Below, piece by piece: positions 34,393 through 46,800 of a DNA stretch of 64,000 nt. This DNA is from Rhyacophila brunnea (lineage: Eukaryota; Arthropoda; Insecta; Trichoptera; Rhyacophilidae): NCBI GenBank assembly GCA_022495005.1, contig JAGYXB010000561.1:62001-126000 (forward strand), written 5' to 3'. The notes under the pieces are model-generated. The model did not search any database, had not been told where the DNA came from, and worked only from the letters and a program-made list of their open reading frames with translations. The position numbers were made by a program, and so were the translations under genes. The first letter of the stretch is position 1, and each line of letters starts with the position of its first letter.

Positions 34393-37250
34393 AATATAAT
34401 TATCGTATGCATGGTTTCTTTACTCATCAGTATTGAGTAACAAAATTTAACAGTGACTAAATAAGTAATTAAATAGATATATTTTATGTACGCTTAGCAC
34501 CAAAAAAGTATAAGTATCGTATGCTAAAAAGAATTATTGCTTTTTGTAGATTAGATGAAAAGCTCGCGCTTTAATAGGGCACTAGGTCAGTACAGCCGAC
34601 ACATTAACACAATAAAAAAATATTTCTTTTGTTTTATGGGTGGGCTAGTTAAAATTTTAATGTGTTTTTTATAATGTCATTTTGAAATGCTATTATACTA
34701 TTAAATCCAACGGTATAAATTATGATTTGTTGTTGTAAAACTTTACCAAAGTCTTTAATACATTAGGTGGATTATTAATACATTGTATATATGCATTTTT
34801 TAAATATATTGAGTAGACCATTACGTTGAAATGATATTCACTGTCAGCAGCTGGATCAAAATCCGTAGCTTTTTTCATCTAGTCTACAGCAAAGTTAACA
34901 ATTTTTTTTTGCCTGAAAATGAATTATTTATTTTTGCCAAATGGACTTGTCATAATCTAAATTCTTAAAGGGATGAGTGCTCTGGCTAGGTAGATGGAAT
35001 GGAGAATTGGAGATAATTTAGATTTTAATATTAGTCAAACCAAATTAATATTTTAATGGTCACGTAAAATCTTTTTATCTCGCGAAATGTTTGTTTTAAA
35101 ATCTAGATTAAACCCAATTTAAACCAATGTTCTGTTCATAATATAAACTTGGTTATTGCATTATTTAAATTATTATTTTTTTATCATGACGCACATTTTT
35201 TAAATAATATTTAATATAAAATTCAACCATTTTAGATAAAAATTTATATTGATATTTACATTTTACGATTATTTAATATAGGTATTTATTATTATCTCTG
35301 GACGTATTGTTTACCATACATATAATATGTATAGGTATGCTAAAATAATAATATATACAACGGGTATTTGGGGATACCATTTTATAATGGTTCGAGTTCG
35401 ACGAGGCTTAAATTCTTAATTTTCGGTATATTCCGAGCACGTATCCCGTTAAGGTTAAGTACTCTTGTAGAATTATTAGTGTTCATAAAATGATAATATT
35501 TGAGTATTCGTAGATTTGATCAGATTTCACTGTGATTATAACAACATATTCTAGGTTTCGTTTATATTTATTGTCCAGGTCGGCGATGAAACCATTCCGT
35601 TTATTTGTTATATATTTTGGTGAGTTCAATAATTATAATCCATGATTATTGATATCCGTGCCTCATAATTGATTAATTCAATACTAATGATGCATGCAAT
35701 ATTGATTGACGTATATAAAAGCGGTAAACCGTGTATCGGTTGCTATGAAATAACAATGGAATCACAATACAGGAGGATTGTAAAAAATATATGTAATTAA
35801 ATTATATTGAAAACATTTTGTTGCCAATTTTGAGATCATATCAAATCATAAACGTAAAATAGATGCTTTTATAGGGGTAGATACTTTTAAATGAGAGAGT
35901 TAAACTAATTTGTTGAAGAGTAATCTAATTGTAATACAATATAATATCGTCTATCATGGGACGAGAATAAAACTGTTCAGAACTCGTGACCTTATGGGGT
36001 AGTATGGGTTTTATTACACTATAGAAGTGATTCATATTTATTTTATTTCGAAAAACTTTTGAATTTAATAATTTTTTGACGTGTTTGTATCTATGTAACC
36101 GAATGGTACCGTTAACTATGAACCATAAAATGTTCAGTTATTATAACATAAGGATTCGAAATGGGATAAAATTATAAAAATTCTCACTTTACGCATGGTT
36201 AATCGTTAAAAATAAACGTTGTTTACCCATTTGCGTACAAAATATTTATTTATATAAAATTTTATCTAAACATACTTATTTTTCAAATATTTATTAATTA
36301 CAATAACCGACTGAGTTTATTTAACTTTTCAAATACGTCATTGTTTTATTAATAAATCAGGTATGAAAAGAAAGAAAAAAGCTTGATTTTTTTACAGAAT
36401 TATGCATGCCGTAATTTGTTTACAAATTGTGACATAACCGTGGCATGAGTTCATGGTATTATTATCAGCTCTTTAATATGATGATATTATAAACTCAATT
36501 TTATTATAGGTTAGTCAAATAATTAATAAAGAGATTGTTTCAGAATATTTTGTAAATCATAATAGGATATCTTACCAGAACAAAGTTCTGTTACTGTAGC
36601 ATGTGTAGAAAAACATTGCGGTTTTGTTGTTAATGTTATGACAAAAACATACCCTTTGTGAAAATTATTCAAAATAATTTAAGAGTAGTTCTGGTCGAAA
36701 GACAGTTACTTGGAAGAGAAGATGCTAAATGATCACAGTCTCAACATAGGAAAAAAATATTCACATTATGCTTAATTGCTCGTACCTATAGACTTAATTT
36801 AACTAATCTCTAATAGTATTACGAATAACCTACTTAAAATACCGACACTGACTTGACAATCTTAAATTTATACCATGCTTCACTGAAGTAGGTCATTGAC
36901 CCTTTCTGTCAATGACGCTCCAAACTTTAGCTCATTTCCTGGAAGGGGTTACATGAGATATTTTTTTATTTATAGAAGGGCCAGCCTTTATAATCGATGG
37001 TAACGAAATTTCTCCTAAATTAGGTTATACGACTAATAGGCAGAATAATATACTTAAAACTACCCTCAGTAAGTACTTAATCAATAATAGTTTATAGGGT
37101 TATTTTTACTTAAAACTTGACAACATGCCAATATAACTAATACATTTAATACATAAAACTTTACGAAGTGACTTTTCTGGAAAAAATTTTTTTTATAATA
37201 ATTAATATTATGAAATCACAGTTACACATAAACTCAGTCATAAAGTCAGT
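34393..37250. other. Long AT-rich stretch, nothing recognised
   Basis: About 2.9 kb without a supported reading frame, repeat partner or RNA-gene signature. Confidence 0.55.
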
Positions 37251-37261
37251 TGAAAACGGAT

Positions 37262-37951
37262 TAGGGAATCCAATCCCGAGCCAATTCTGATCCCGGGGAT
37301 TACAATTCTCCCGGGCCGGGATTGGGATTTTTTTCCATTGTTAATATAAAATTTTTATATTTACAAATAACATTGATAAAATCGGTCAAAAATAAATCTA
37401 GTATAATTTATACTATTTAAGATATTTATTGTTAATATTGTATACGTTAAATCTTGGAAATACACAAGTTTAATGGAGTAAATAATATTGTAATATAAAT
37501 AATAATGTGAATTTAATATAAGATTGCTGTTTCTGATAGTAAAGACTTAATGAATGGATTAGCGAGATTTAAAATAGTAAAACAAATAATCATGGCGTAC
37601 TTATGGCCTTTCCGCTTCATAAATCTAATTAGTCAGCCAAATATGAAACTGCCGTAAAACGTATGATATCATGGTGGAATTACTTTGTTAAAAGTGCGAA
37701 GCATTGTTTTTTTACCAATCTTTCTCATTTTTAATAATCTATGTGAAAAAATAAAATGAATCGGCAACCTACACATCAAACTTCATTCAAACTCAGTTTA
37801 TTTCTAATGTAGTTATTTTGTATTAAAAGTATTTTTTCTGTTATATTTTCCATAAAAATTGATAAAAAAAATCAATCCCGAAATCCCGGGATTATGTTTA
37901 TCAATCCCGGGATTCATAGGTATCGAAAATAGCTCGGGATTGGATTCCCTA
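37262..37951. mobile_element. hAT-type non-autonomous element, perfect 8-bp TSD
   Basis: It starts TAGGGAATCCAATCCCGAG and ends with the exact complement, giving 19-bp perfect inverted repeats. Both sides carry AAACGGAT (37254-37261 and 37952-37959), a perfect 8-bp target duplication. Near the ends the words AATCCCGGGATT and close variants recur (37291-37332 and 37874-37915), as expected of subterminal transposase-binding sites. The 690-bp interior encodes nothing recognisable. Confidence 0.92.
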
Positions 37952-38459
37952 AAACGGATCAATAATCCAAGCAATTTAAATTATAATTGGTTTGAAGTTT
38001 TGTAACATTCTATAAAGGCGGTTGGAACAGTTCAAGTTTCAGTAATAGTGATTATTCTAACGTAATTTAATTTTTGTCAGTTGTTTCCAAAACCAATTCC
38101 TATAATATAGTACAATATTCTTATAAAGCAGTATTTAAATTAAATTTCCATTAGTAGATTTCATACATAGTACCTATACACTTTTAGGACTATTTGTCTA
38201 ACATACGAGTTGGAACTGCCATCCCAATTTGATAGATAATAAAAACAAAGAAAAAATGCAAGTACTTATTCCAGTTAATTTAACAGGGACCACCACTTTT
38301 ATCTTCTTCAAAAGGACATGCTTAAATGAGAGCTTTACAGTAATTGGTTTTTGAAGCGAATGAAACAAGGGTACTGATTGTTATTAACTAGTGCAGATAT
38401 AAGTACTGCATAGCATTTTATTTTATTAAATAAAACGTATTTTCACCACAAATTTACAG

Positions 38460-38735
38460 TTAACATAATATAATATAATAAAGATTTCCAATAGCACCTT
38501 TTAGATTTTGACTAATTTTCAAGCCTCTCTTCCCTGTTACAGTTTTCTTGCACACATTGAATTTACATATTTCGTCATCTGCCCTTGGTTCTTCTTCTTC
38601 TTTCAGAGGTTTCCACATGATTATTATCTCTGGTATCTTGTCGTCTAGCATTATATTTATGCAAACTACCCACTGCAGTAATTGGGACTTACAGAATGCA
38701 TCAATGGTGAACTGCAAAAAAGTTGTCAAGCTCAT
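38460..38735 (-). CDS. Hypothetical 91-residue protein, unsupported
   Basis: I do not recognise this protein. The frame begins at an ATG in AAAATGAGC context (an upstream in-frame ATG would add 12 residues) and ends 91 codons later. It is less AT-rich than the flanks. The N-terminus MSLTTFLQFTIDAFCKSQLL is mildly hydrophobic but not a clear signal peptide. The middle is acidic (WKPLKEEEEPRADDEICKF) and the end basic (KKTVTGKRGLKISQNLKG), with four cysteines spread along it. AATAAA words lie about 35-45 bp past the stop (near 38417-38427 on this strand), though such words are common in this AT-rich DNA. A GCAG just inside the start and a GTAAGT within the frame could also be splice signals, so part of it may be an exon. 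A chance frame or an old retroelement scrap is as likely as a real gene. Confidence 0.25.
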   Translation of the reverse strand: MSLTTFLQFTIDAFCKSQLLQWVVCINIMLDDKIPEIIIMWKPLKEEEEPRADDEICKFNVCKKTVTGKRGLKISQNLKGAIGNLYYIILC

Positions 38736-38771
38736 TTTTATTTTATAAGTCTTTAAAACAGGATATCCCAA

Positions 38772-39625
38772 TTAATTTTAGTAATGGCTTTTCGTATAGT
38801 TTGTACAACATTGCGGAACTTTTTTTTAATATTTGTTACGCAGTAAACGAAAAAGCCCCGCGGACCAAAAAAATCTTGGTTCAATGTCAAATACATTTTA
38901 ATTATTGAAAGTTATATTTTTCAGAAGGAAGCCAACAACAGATTAATTCAGTGATTCTCGACGTTTTTGTTTTAGGGAACACTTTTTTGGAAACTCGAGA
39001 AATATTTACCTAGCTAACACATATTAAGGTCTAAATGGAAAAATTATAAAATATACACGAAAAGCATTAGATAGTGATATACATATCGTGGCAATGTGCC
39101 GTCTAGCAACTATTTCAATAGATATTTTTACAAGATTTTTAGGCTCAATGCAGCATATTAGTGCATTAAACGCTGTCCAATTAAGATTTTTAACTTTAAG
39201 GAAGGTACATAGTGTAAAATTTTTGGTGGGATAGTTATGTTTACATATATTTTGTCCAAAGATGTCAGACCAATAAGTACATACTTGATAATGAATGACA
39301 TTTATGTATTGTAAAAATTCATTTTTGTGCTGTAATTATAACGTAATCATGCAAATTTTATTTTCAAACATTTTGACAGAATAAAACACAGTAATATTAA
39401 GAGGTGATTTTCATTACTGACATTACTTATTAGACGCATATAAACTGCACAGATGATTATTGTATAGTCGCTGCGATTTTTAATGTTAAATACATTTATT
39501 TTTTAATGGAAATTCGTCTGTAAGATCCATTACGTTTTGACATACTGTCATCTTCACCTTTTCAAAATCTAAGAAACGCATAATACATAAGCCTAACTAT
39601 TTACATAATTATTAATATGCATAGA
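38772..39625. other. AT-rich stretch, nothing recognised
   Basis: No supported gene or repeat. Confidence 0.55.
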
Positions 39626-39627
39626 GC

Positions 39628-40047
39628 CTAAAGCATGGCCCCCACAAGGGGGGGCTGACAGGGTTCTAGCCTAGGGGCCAGGGCTCAGGAAGGGCCCGGC
39701 ATGACGAGTCGACCGATAAGTGAGATAAACACAGACCACAAATTTGGTCTAATAAGTAAAAAAAAGTCGCCAGCTATTTTGGTTCGATAATTATTAATAA
39801 ATAAAATATTTGATTTTACGATGCAATTTTTAACTGTGTGTCGATACTCGACAATTCCATAATTCAAATGGATGTACATATTAAAAATACAAAAATTCGC
39901 TAAAAATACACCTTAATTTTACCGCGTACACATGGAAAACGCTACTGTAGCGCGTCACACTGCCTTTACCTTCAGCGATAGGTAGGGGGGGCCACCAAAC
40001 ATCCTAGCCTAAGGGCCCGCTTCAGGATGTGGGGGCCATGGCCTTAA
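39628..40047. mobile_element. G-rich inverted-repeat MITE
   Basis: AAGCATGGCCCCCACA at the left and TGTGGGGGCCATGGCCTTA at the right are inverted, with further mirrored words inside (AGCCTAGGGGCCAGGG at left, AGCCTAAGGGCCCGC at right, plus G7 runs on both sides). The middle is ordinary AT-rich sequence. The right side abuts TTAA but the left reads TAAA, so the target is unclear. Confidence 0.6.
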
Positions 40048-41615
40048 GTACACAATTGAAACTTACGAGACAGTGAAAACATGTTATTTATCTTGTAAGT
40101 ACATATATATAAATATACCTTTTTAAATATTGTGAATATGTCGGAAATATTTTCAATCAACCCTTAATTTTAGCCTACAGAACCCTATTACAAACAGCTG
40201 CCTGAATATAATATATATATAATTAAATATAATAAAAAATATTGTAACCCTGTATAGTGACGGCTACCGTGTTATACTCAATTTTATTATACATAGGTAC
40301 GAAATGATAAAGAGTTATGGCATTGATAGTAATTGGAAATGTCGAGCTCCATCAACACAAAGGAACTACATTGTATGGTTAAACAAGAATACACATAACA
40401 TAAACAGTACAAGTTGCATTGTTAAATCAAATGTCACTTATTTATATATAAATCAGTGATATAAATAAAATATTAGATGAAAATCTAACTACTAACTGAC
40501 TATTTATTTTTTCTTTTAATTATTTAAAAAGACACATTGAGCACATAACAAATTATTGGTTCAAAACGTTCACAACATGAAATTTATAATAAAAAGTACA
40601 GGTAAATCAGCTTAGAGAAAAAATAAAGAATAAAACAATTTTATAGCAGAGAAATAAAATAAAAACAACAATAATTTAAAAAAAAAAATACAAATTAAAC
40701 AATAGAATAGAATTTTAAAAACAAAATACATAATGCATCGTTAAAATGTCTACATCTCTAGGGTGTGCATTGACCAGCCGCACAGCCCTCGCTATTGGTG
40801 CCTGTTGAGCCTGACATGAGGAAACAGTTTTCACCTAAAATGCGACCACGGATGTAATGACGGGTGCATAAAAATTCATTTTCCAAGATATCAGAATTAG
40901 AAACTATACCACGTAAGAGCATGAAAATATGCTGAAAAACTAAGATCCGGTAATCAGTTGAAAATGTCCTGCTAAATGGACAAGAGCGGTTCTGACCTTT
41001 ATACTACTATTATATTGTATTGTATTTTATGTAGTATTTATAAATACAATGTCTTTCCACTAATAATTGACAGTTAATTCAAGATATATTCCCTAGTGTG
41101 TAAAATAAATGTAGGCAAAACATATATAATCAAAATAAATGTATACTTGGCAAATATCTATTTAGCTGTTTGTATAATATATTTATGGTATATATGGAAA
41201 CATTTTCAATAAATTACATTTCACATAGTCGTAGACACCTATTTAGAAAATTTGTTACCAATAAATCTCTAAGTATTTTGATTTATTTACCATTGCCATT
41301 ATAAAAGCAAGCGTAGGTATGTTTTCTTAATTCCTCTTGGATATTTATGTGTTTTCTTAGGAAAGGAAGTTGGGAATTCATTGAAAGCGACATTGATGGA
41401 AAATGTGATTGTCGCATTCACGTCAGTTTCACACTCAACGTCGCTTGACATTTAATTCTGTCAGTTACCTAGACTCAAGGTTTTAGCATGAACTTTGTCA
41501 TATACTTACGATTATTTCTCTAGCCAATCAAATGTACTTTTATATAGGTTATCCTTTCATTGATTTGCCGAATAACGTCAGAATATGATATTATTATTTT
41601 TGTATTAAATACTGA
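40048..41615. other. AT-rich stretch, nothing recognised
   Basis: A short GC-richer patch (about 40755-40825) is unexplained. Nothing else is supported. Confidence 0.5.
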
Positions 41616-41620
41616 ATATA

Positions 41621-41745
41621 GGCGGCTCTTGTGGTGCAGTGCGTAGGGCGCTGGCCTTCCAACCGACAGTTTTGGGCTCGATTTCGTTTTAGAAAATAAT
41701 TCTTTGAGATTGCACACCCTTGTTTACTCTTTTTCTAATCCAAGT
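41621..41745 (+). mobile_element. tRNA-derived SINE, family D
   Basis: GGCGGCTCTTGTGGTGCAGT holds an A-box-like TGGTGCAGTGCG. It is followed by an anticodon-loop-like CTTCCAA and a B-box-like GGGCTCGATTTC, then an unrelated tail (TTCTTTGAGATTGCACACCC). The 5' and 3' ends do not pair as an acceptor stem. No second copy in the window. Confidence 0.6.
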
Positions 41746-43520
41746 ATTGAAATTGAAATCTTTTTTTGCGGTAGAGTAAAAAAATATTCTCTAACGTCGT
41801 GGCGAGAAAATGTCCATAATTATGGCGAAATCATTCACACAACGATGAAGAGAATTACGAAATAATATTTTATATGAAAGCTTCAGACAGATAAACAATT
41901 TTTTTTAAACATAATAGGAATTAAGTAAGTTAGCTTTATCAGCGTAGTGATATTTTAGGGTCTAGGACGATTCGGCACAACTGAGCTTTACGCAATCGAT
42001 GAAATTCCAAAATAAATAGACGTTCGTGAATTATAGGCACTTTTAAAATATATATTATTTACTACTTATATATTATGATATTATTTTTAGTGATTTAATT
42101 ATGCATATGTTTGAGTTCCAACGAGGAAAGAATTCATTTATTTCTATAGGAAGCGTTATGCATAATAATTCTCTATCCACAATAAAAATATTATTTGAAA
42201 AGCAAAAATCAATTAGAGCTACTAATAAGTACATAATATAAACCTATTAAACTTACTTTACTGTATCAACTCGTAACGACCATCTATTTATTTCATTAAT
42301 GAACGTTATTTCATTCGACAGTGCGGCATCCACTTGTCCCGGCGTCCAATTGTCCCTATGTCTGGTTTTATAATAAATTTGCTCATATATAATATTTACT
42401 TAAGCTATTTATAGCACTTTAACATAAATGCTAACTGAAATTTCCAGCTATTTTTTTGGTTATTTTCACGTTTATTTATCATGCGTCAATTTAGATTTAA
42501 CCAGAAAACTACATTGTGCATTTTTATATGTTGAAATTGATGCAGTACACACAGGTAGTTTGAAAAGTGTTATTTTGACATTTATGATATATTGCGATTC
42601 CATTATAGCCGTGTATTTCTGAATTCATTATCCGGTTATACGACAATAAATTTATTGCGGTAATTTTCAAGACACCGTTTTATTTATTTTATATTTATAA
42701 TCAAAATCGTTTTAAGGGTTTAAGAAAAACGATAAAGTGTCACTTTATTACATTTTCCATGGCTATTCGTAAAAGATTTTTTTATCAATAGACGCCATCC
42801 TGAGCGAAACTAATACCCAACAAGGAGAGAATTTATAGTGGAAACCATTATTTGCCTGTATTCTTTTGGGATGTTATCTTTGTATTGTTATTTGACATTA
42901 TCCCTTGCTTGACCTATAGTAACACGTGTTTCTTTCCTTTATTTAAGGGAAAAAATATATATTCCTGAGACGTAGAACAAAACATGGCAAGTAAATTTGA
43001 TATCTGGTGGTAGATACGGAAATATAAACTCCTGAATTGTTATACTTCAAATAATAATAATTATTCGTTGCTATTTTTTCTCTTTCACGTATTATGTTGA
43101 ATTATATTAACAATTATTGTGATAATTATGAATCATTCCTTAGTATCTATATCATTCATGGAAAAATATTCGTATGTATCAGGCTCGAGCAGACAATACA
43201 ATTTAATGTGAATATTAAAAAAAATAAACAAGATTGCAGTCTATTTTTGACGTAATTATTGCACTTATAAATATTTAAATAATGATGGTATAAAAATTGA
43301 CGCTTGTAACATTAATTAATAAAGTTTTATCTCAGAGCATGAAAAGTATAACTTAAGGATTGTTTTATATCCCCGATCTACCTATCTGTTGGCCCGGATT
43401 AATTTTGTGATTCTATTAGGATGGTGATACTATTGAATATAATATAATTACGTATGCATAATTTATATTATTTTTAATATTATATTTTCTGGAATCTAAA
43501 ATTGTGAAGGTATCTTCAAT
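41746..43520. other. AT-rich stretch, nothing recognised
   Basis: No supported gene or repeat. The 64-codon frame at 42428-42622 has no recognisable feature. Confidence 0.5.
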
Positions 43521-43527
43521 AAAAGAA

Positions 43528-43885
43528 TCTTACATTCTTAAATCTTGTGAATTAATCGTTGAATAAAAAAAGTTTATTAAATTATGAGCATGTGCAAGTA
43601 CGTTATAACAAAAAAAAATCCTGACACCGGTTAATAATTAATGTAATTAAATACTTTGATTTAAAATACAAAAGCCGACTGCCAAAAATTAATGCAATTT
43701 ATAAAGCGCTTCAGAGAGTATTGTAAAAACTTTTTGTTAAATTTGTCGCGTGCAGATTAGTGGTCAGGAGACATGGGCGCGAATTCTAAGGGGCGCAGGT
43801 TCAAACCTGCCGGGTGTCGTAATTTTTTCAAAAAGATTTTTTCTAGTGGTTATAGTAGAGTTTTAAAATTATGTATGTTCAATGA
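43528..43885 (+). mobile_element. SINE family C composite, copy 2
   Basis: The body matches 34028-34320 (ATCTTGTGAATTAATCGTTG, ACTTTGATTTAAAATACAAA, GCTTCAGAGAGTATTGT). It then carries a tRNA-like head (A-box-like ATTAGTGGTCAGGAG, B-box GGTTCAAACC within CGCAGGTTCAAACCTGCCGG) and the shared tail (AAAGATTTTTTCTAGTGGTT, AAAATTATGTATGTTCAATG). The T-arm stem GCAGG/CCTGC is intact, making this the best preserved tRNA-like head in the window. Confidence 0.75.
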
Positions 43886-44880
43886 GAATATAGTACTACA
43901 AGAGTAAACTAATTAAGACATCACGTATTTATTATAGTATACTTACACCACAGTATCATAGTGTAATAAGTTAGCTATAAAATAGTCCTATTGTACGTAA
44001 GTTATTATTTAGTAGGTACCTAATTAATATTGACATAGCGTAGAGCTATAGAGTTTTTGATTCAATTAATAATTAAAATGTTTTCCCGAAATCTACGTCA
44101 TATCCAGTATTGTTCTGCTTCCAACGTACATTTCATATTTAACGTTACTCAAAATATAATGTATATTCAGCATTGCGGGAAACAGTATACAATATGCGAA
44201 AACGTCCTTATGTGAATTCTTTTTGTTTACACTCACTCAGTTTTGATAAAAGGTTATGTTTGCTTTCCAGTCACGAATTCTAGCTAACAATTTTCTCGTT
44301 GAATCGTCAATTCTAGATTGTGACTTCCAACCAGAGATAAGCGTTTTGACTTTAGATGTTAAACAGCGACACTTTTCGCAGTACTGCGGCATCGCTGTGC
44401 ATTGTAATTTAGGGGTCTGGGTTTAGTTTATATTGTTGGGTTTATTCACCCACCCTTCACATGCACCCACGTTGACATAGCATATAGATCAGCAATTATT
44501 TATAAATTTTAACTCATGGTTGGTCAACAATATAATGTTTTTTCAAGTTACATTTGATCTAATTCGAAAACCTACTAACTTAATTAAATAACGAACTACT
44601 ATTCCTCGTAAAACAATCTGCTAATAAAACTTATATTTCGTGAAGATATGTTTCGATTAAAATCGAACATAGTGACTTACATTTTACTTTATTCAAAATA
44701 TTTTTCTGTAGTCTTTACTCTTTGATAAATATTTAATGTCATCTTTAGACTTCTTATTACCTTATACCAGCCAGAAAAGGTCGCAAAATGAGTTTTATTG
44801 TGATACTTTGGTGTATCTAATTAAATTAAAAAATTACTACAATCATGTTCATTATATTTTATGATGCCTATTTGACGCTT
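43886..44880. other. AT-rich stretch, nothing recognised
   Basis: No supported gene or repeat. Confidence 0.55.
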
Positions 44881-44888
44881 GCATTTTG

Positions 44889-45302
44889 ACGCTGCTGCTT
44901 TACGGTAGCGAATCATGGCACCTTACGAAGGCTCAGAGCAACCGTATACTGAGCTTCGAAAACAGATGTTTTCGACGAATACTGGGTGAGCGGTGGTATG
45001 ACTTTAGGAACAACGAGGAGATAAGAGAACGCACCAAATAGCCTCTCATCACGCTGAAAGTAAAAAGGCGACGTTGGACCTGGGTTGGCCACGTGCTGCG
45101 GATGCCAGGATAGAACTTCAACCTGGCTTGCATGTTCTTAAAGCCGACCTGATTCCGGCGTCCTAGAAGGCCGCTAAATACAATCTACAGAGTGTATACG
45201 GCGGAGCTACGGGATGCTGGTTTGACCTGGAACAAAGCAAGAAGACTGGCGAGCGACAGGAATTCTTGGACGTGCCACGTGGTGTCCATATGGTCCAGTT
45301 AA
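44889..45302 (+). pseudogene. LINE endonuclease-reverse transcriptase, C-terminal relic
   Basis: One frame runs 138 codons to a terminal TAA without any frameshift, interrupted by three in-frame stops (two TAG, one TGA). It begins LLLYGSESWHLTKAQSNR, continues with the region around FENRCFRRILGERWYDF and NNEEIRERTK, then RRRWTWVGHVLRMPG, RRPRRPLNTIYRVYTAELR and finally DAGLTWNKARRLASDRNSW. This is the order I know from the region after the RT palm in many invertebrate LINEs (LLYGSETW, then RRILG-RW, then GHVLRM, then LTW-EAE-LA-DR-W). It is the thumb/connection side; the polymerase active site is missing, probably through 5' truncation. GC content is far above its surroundings. The minus-strand 66-codon frame is a shadow. 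Clade is not resolved. Confidence 0.9.
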
Positions 45303-46720
45303 GGGGCGGATATGGCTAAAGAAGGAGAAGATATTTTTATTTATGCAAATACCTACTTAACATTCAAACAAAAACATTACAAATGTAATTTTACACAACT
45401 AACTATAAAAGTTAATAATACAAATTATGCTATAGTTATAGCTCTGATGTAAAGGGGTTTATTATAATATCATACTGTTGTATCATGAAAATATTTAAAA
45501 CAATTTAAACTAAGCGTAGCGTAGATATACATCGTGAAGCACATTATATTTTGTATACTTCCGGAGAAATGAATTTCATTTTCTTCTAAACATATTATAT
45601 TTTTCAGTCTTAATTAAAACGTTTATACGTATAGAACTTCATAAAGACGTGTTAGAATAATTAAGTAATACATAAAAAAATATTGCAATGTTTAATACTG
45701 CGCTTATTTTATAAAAAATATTTTAGAGAAAAGTATAAGAATGATAGTATTTCACGGAATCTTATAATATGTAAAGTATAAACAGATACTCCTAAGTAGG
45801 AAATATTATTAACCTGCATAAAATATTATAAACGACCATGGCTTCTCTACATAGTATAGGTTTCTATAGAGGGCGATAATTTGTAGTCGTAATAATTTAA
45901 AGATATCTCAAGCAAGAATGTGAATATTTTGTATGATGCAGAGTATATACTTAGATGTAAATACTTTTATAGGTAATATAAGAGGTATTTTTTTGGGAAA
46001 AAAATATAAATTATGAAGTTTTATTGTACTTTCGCAGTTATGCTAATTTTTGTATGATTTGATTTTAAAAACTACGCCTATAAGCATTATTAAAAAATAA
46101 ATATTGGTACCTACATATAACTCTTTTTTCTTATATATTCAACTAAGTACCAAGCTTTTAATATTTTAATATTATTTATATTATACGTATTTTATGTATG
46201 ATGCCCATTGTTGCCCAACTTCTATTTGTATGAATCACTTACCGATGACTGCATGCGTCCGCTTTCTTGATGTCACTCGAGCTAACTAAATGTTATTCAA
46301 TCACGGTTGACTGAAGACTCGTAATTGCTGGTTACCTGGGCTTGTGACAATAAGAAATGATTCGAGGTAGGTGGGGAAATAAGGAATGAGGGTCACCGCA
46401 ATTGGCCCAACCATAGATATCTAATCAGATATTTACTGCATTTTCTGTTTATTTCTAGGAGGAAAATAAGATTATTTTATTTGGAAAAGGTGTAAATAAT
46501 ACGTTTGACAATCTCTGTTGCAGATATATTGGACTAATACCTTATTAAGTACCTACTTTCCTTAACAGCTTACATTAAAAATATAACTCAATTATGCATT
46601 ACCCACCTTTAAAACTTTTATGTCATAAACTTATGTTAACTATGTTTTATTTTATATAGCATACGGAGATGCATTGTTTTATAAATTTATATGTTTATAA
46701 TATAGCAACTTTCATAATCC
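45303..46720. other. AT-rich stretch, nothing recognised
   Basis: No supported gene or repeat. Confidence 0.55.
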
Positions 46721-46721
46721 A

Positions 46722-46800
46722 GTACGTAAGGCACTGACTTCTAGTTCGGTGGTGAGGTTACAATAAATTTATATGATTTGAAAAGCTTATGTATTTATAA
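46722..46800 (+). mobile_element. SINE family A fragment, sense
   Basis: ATCCAGTACGTAAGGCACTG, then CGGTGGTGAGGTTACAATAA, is the reverse complement of the head regions at 59.7 and 61.5 kb. Only the tRNA-like part remains. Confidence 0.5.

Noticed and set aside
41621..41690. Functional tRNA gene
   Set aside because: A and B boxes are present but the ends do not pair as an acceptor stem and a SINE-like tail follows. The same holds for the tRNA-like segments at 33.7, 43.8 and 61.7 kb.
43752..43825. tRNA gene with intact T arm
   Set aside because: The T-arm stem is good, but the 5' half lacks proper D and anticodon stems, and the sequence belongs to the SINE C unit.
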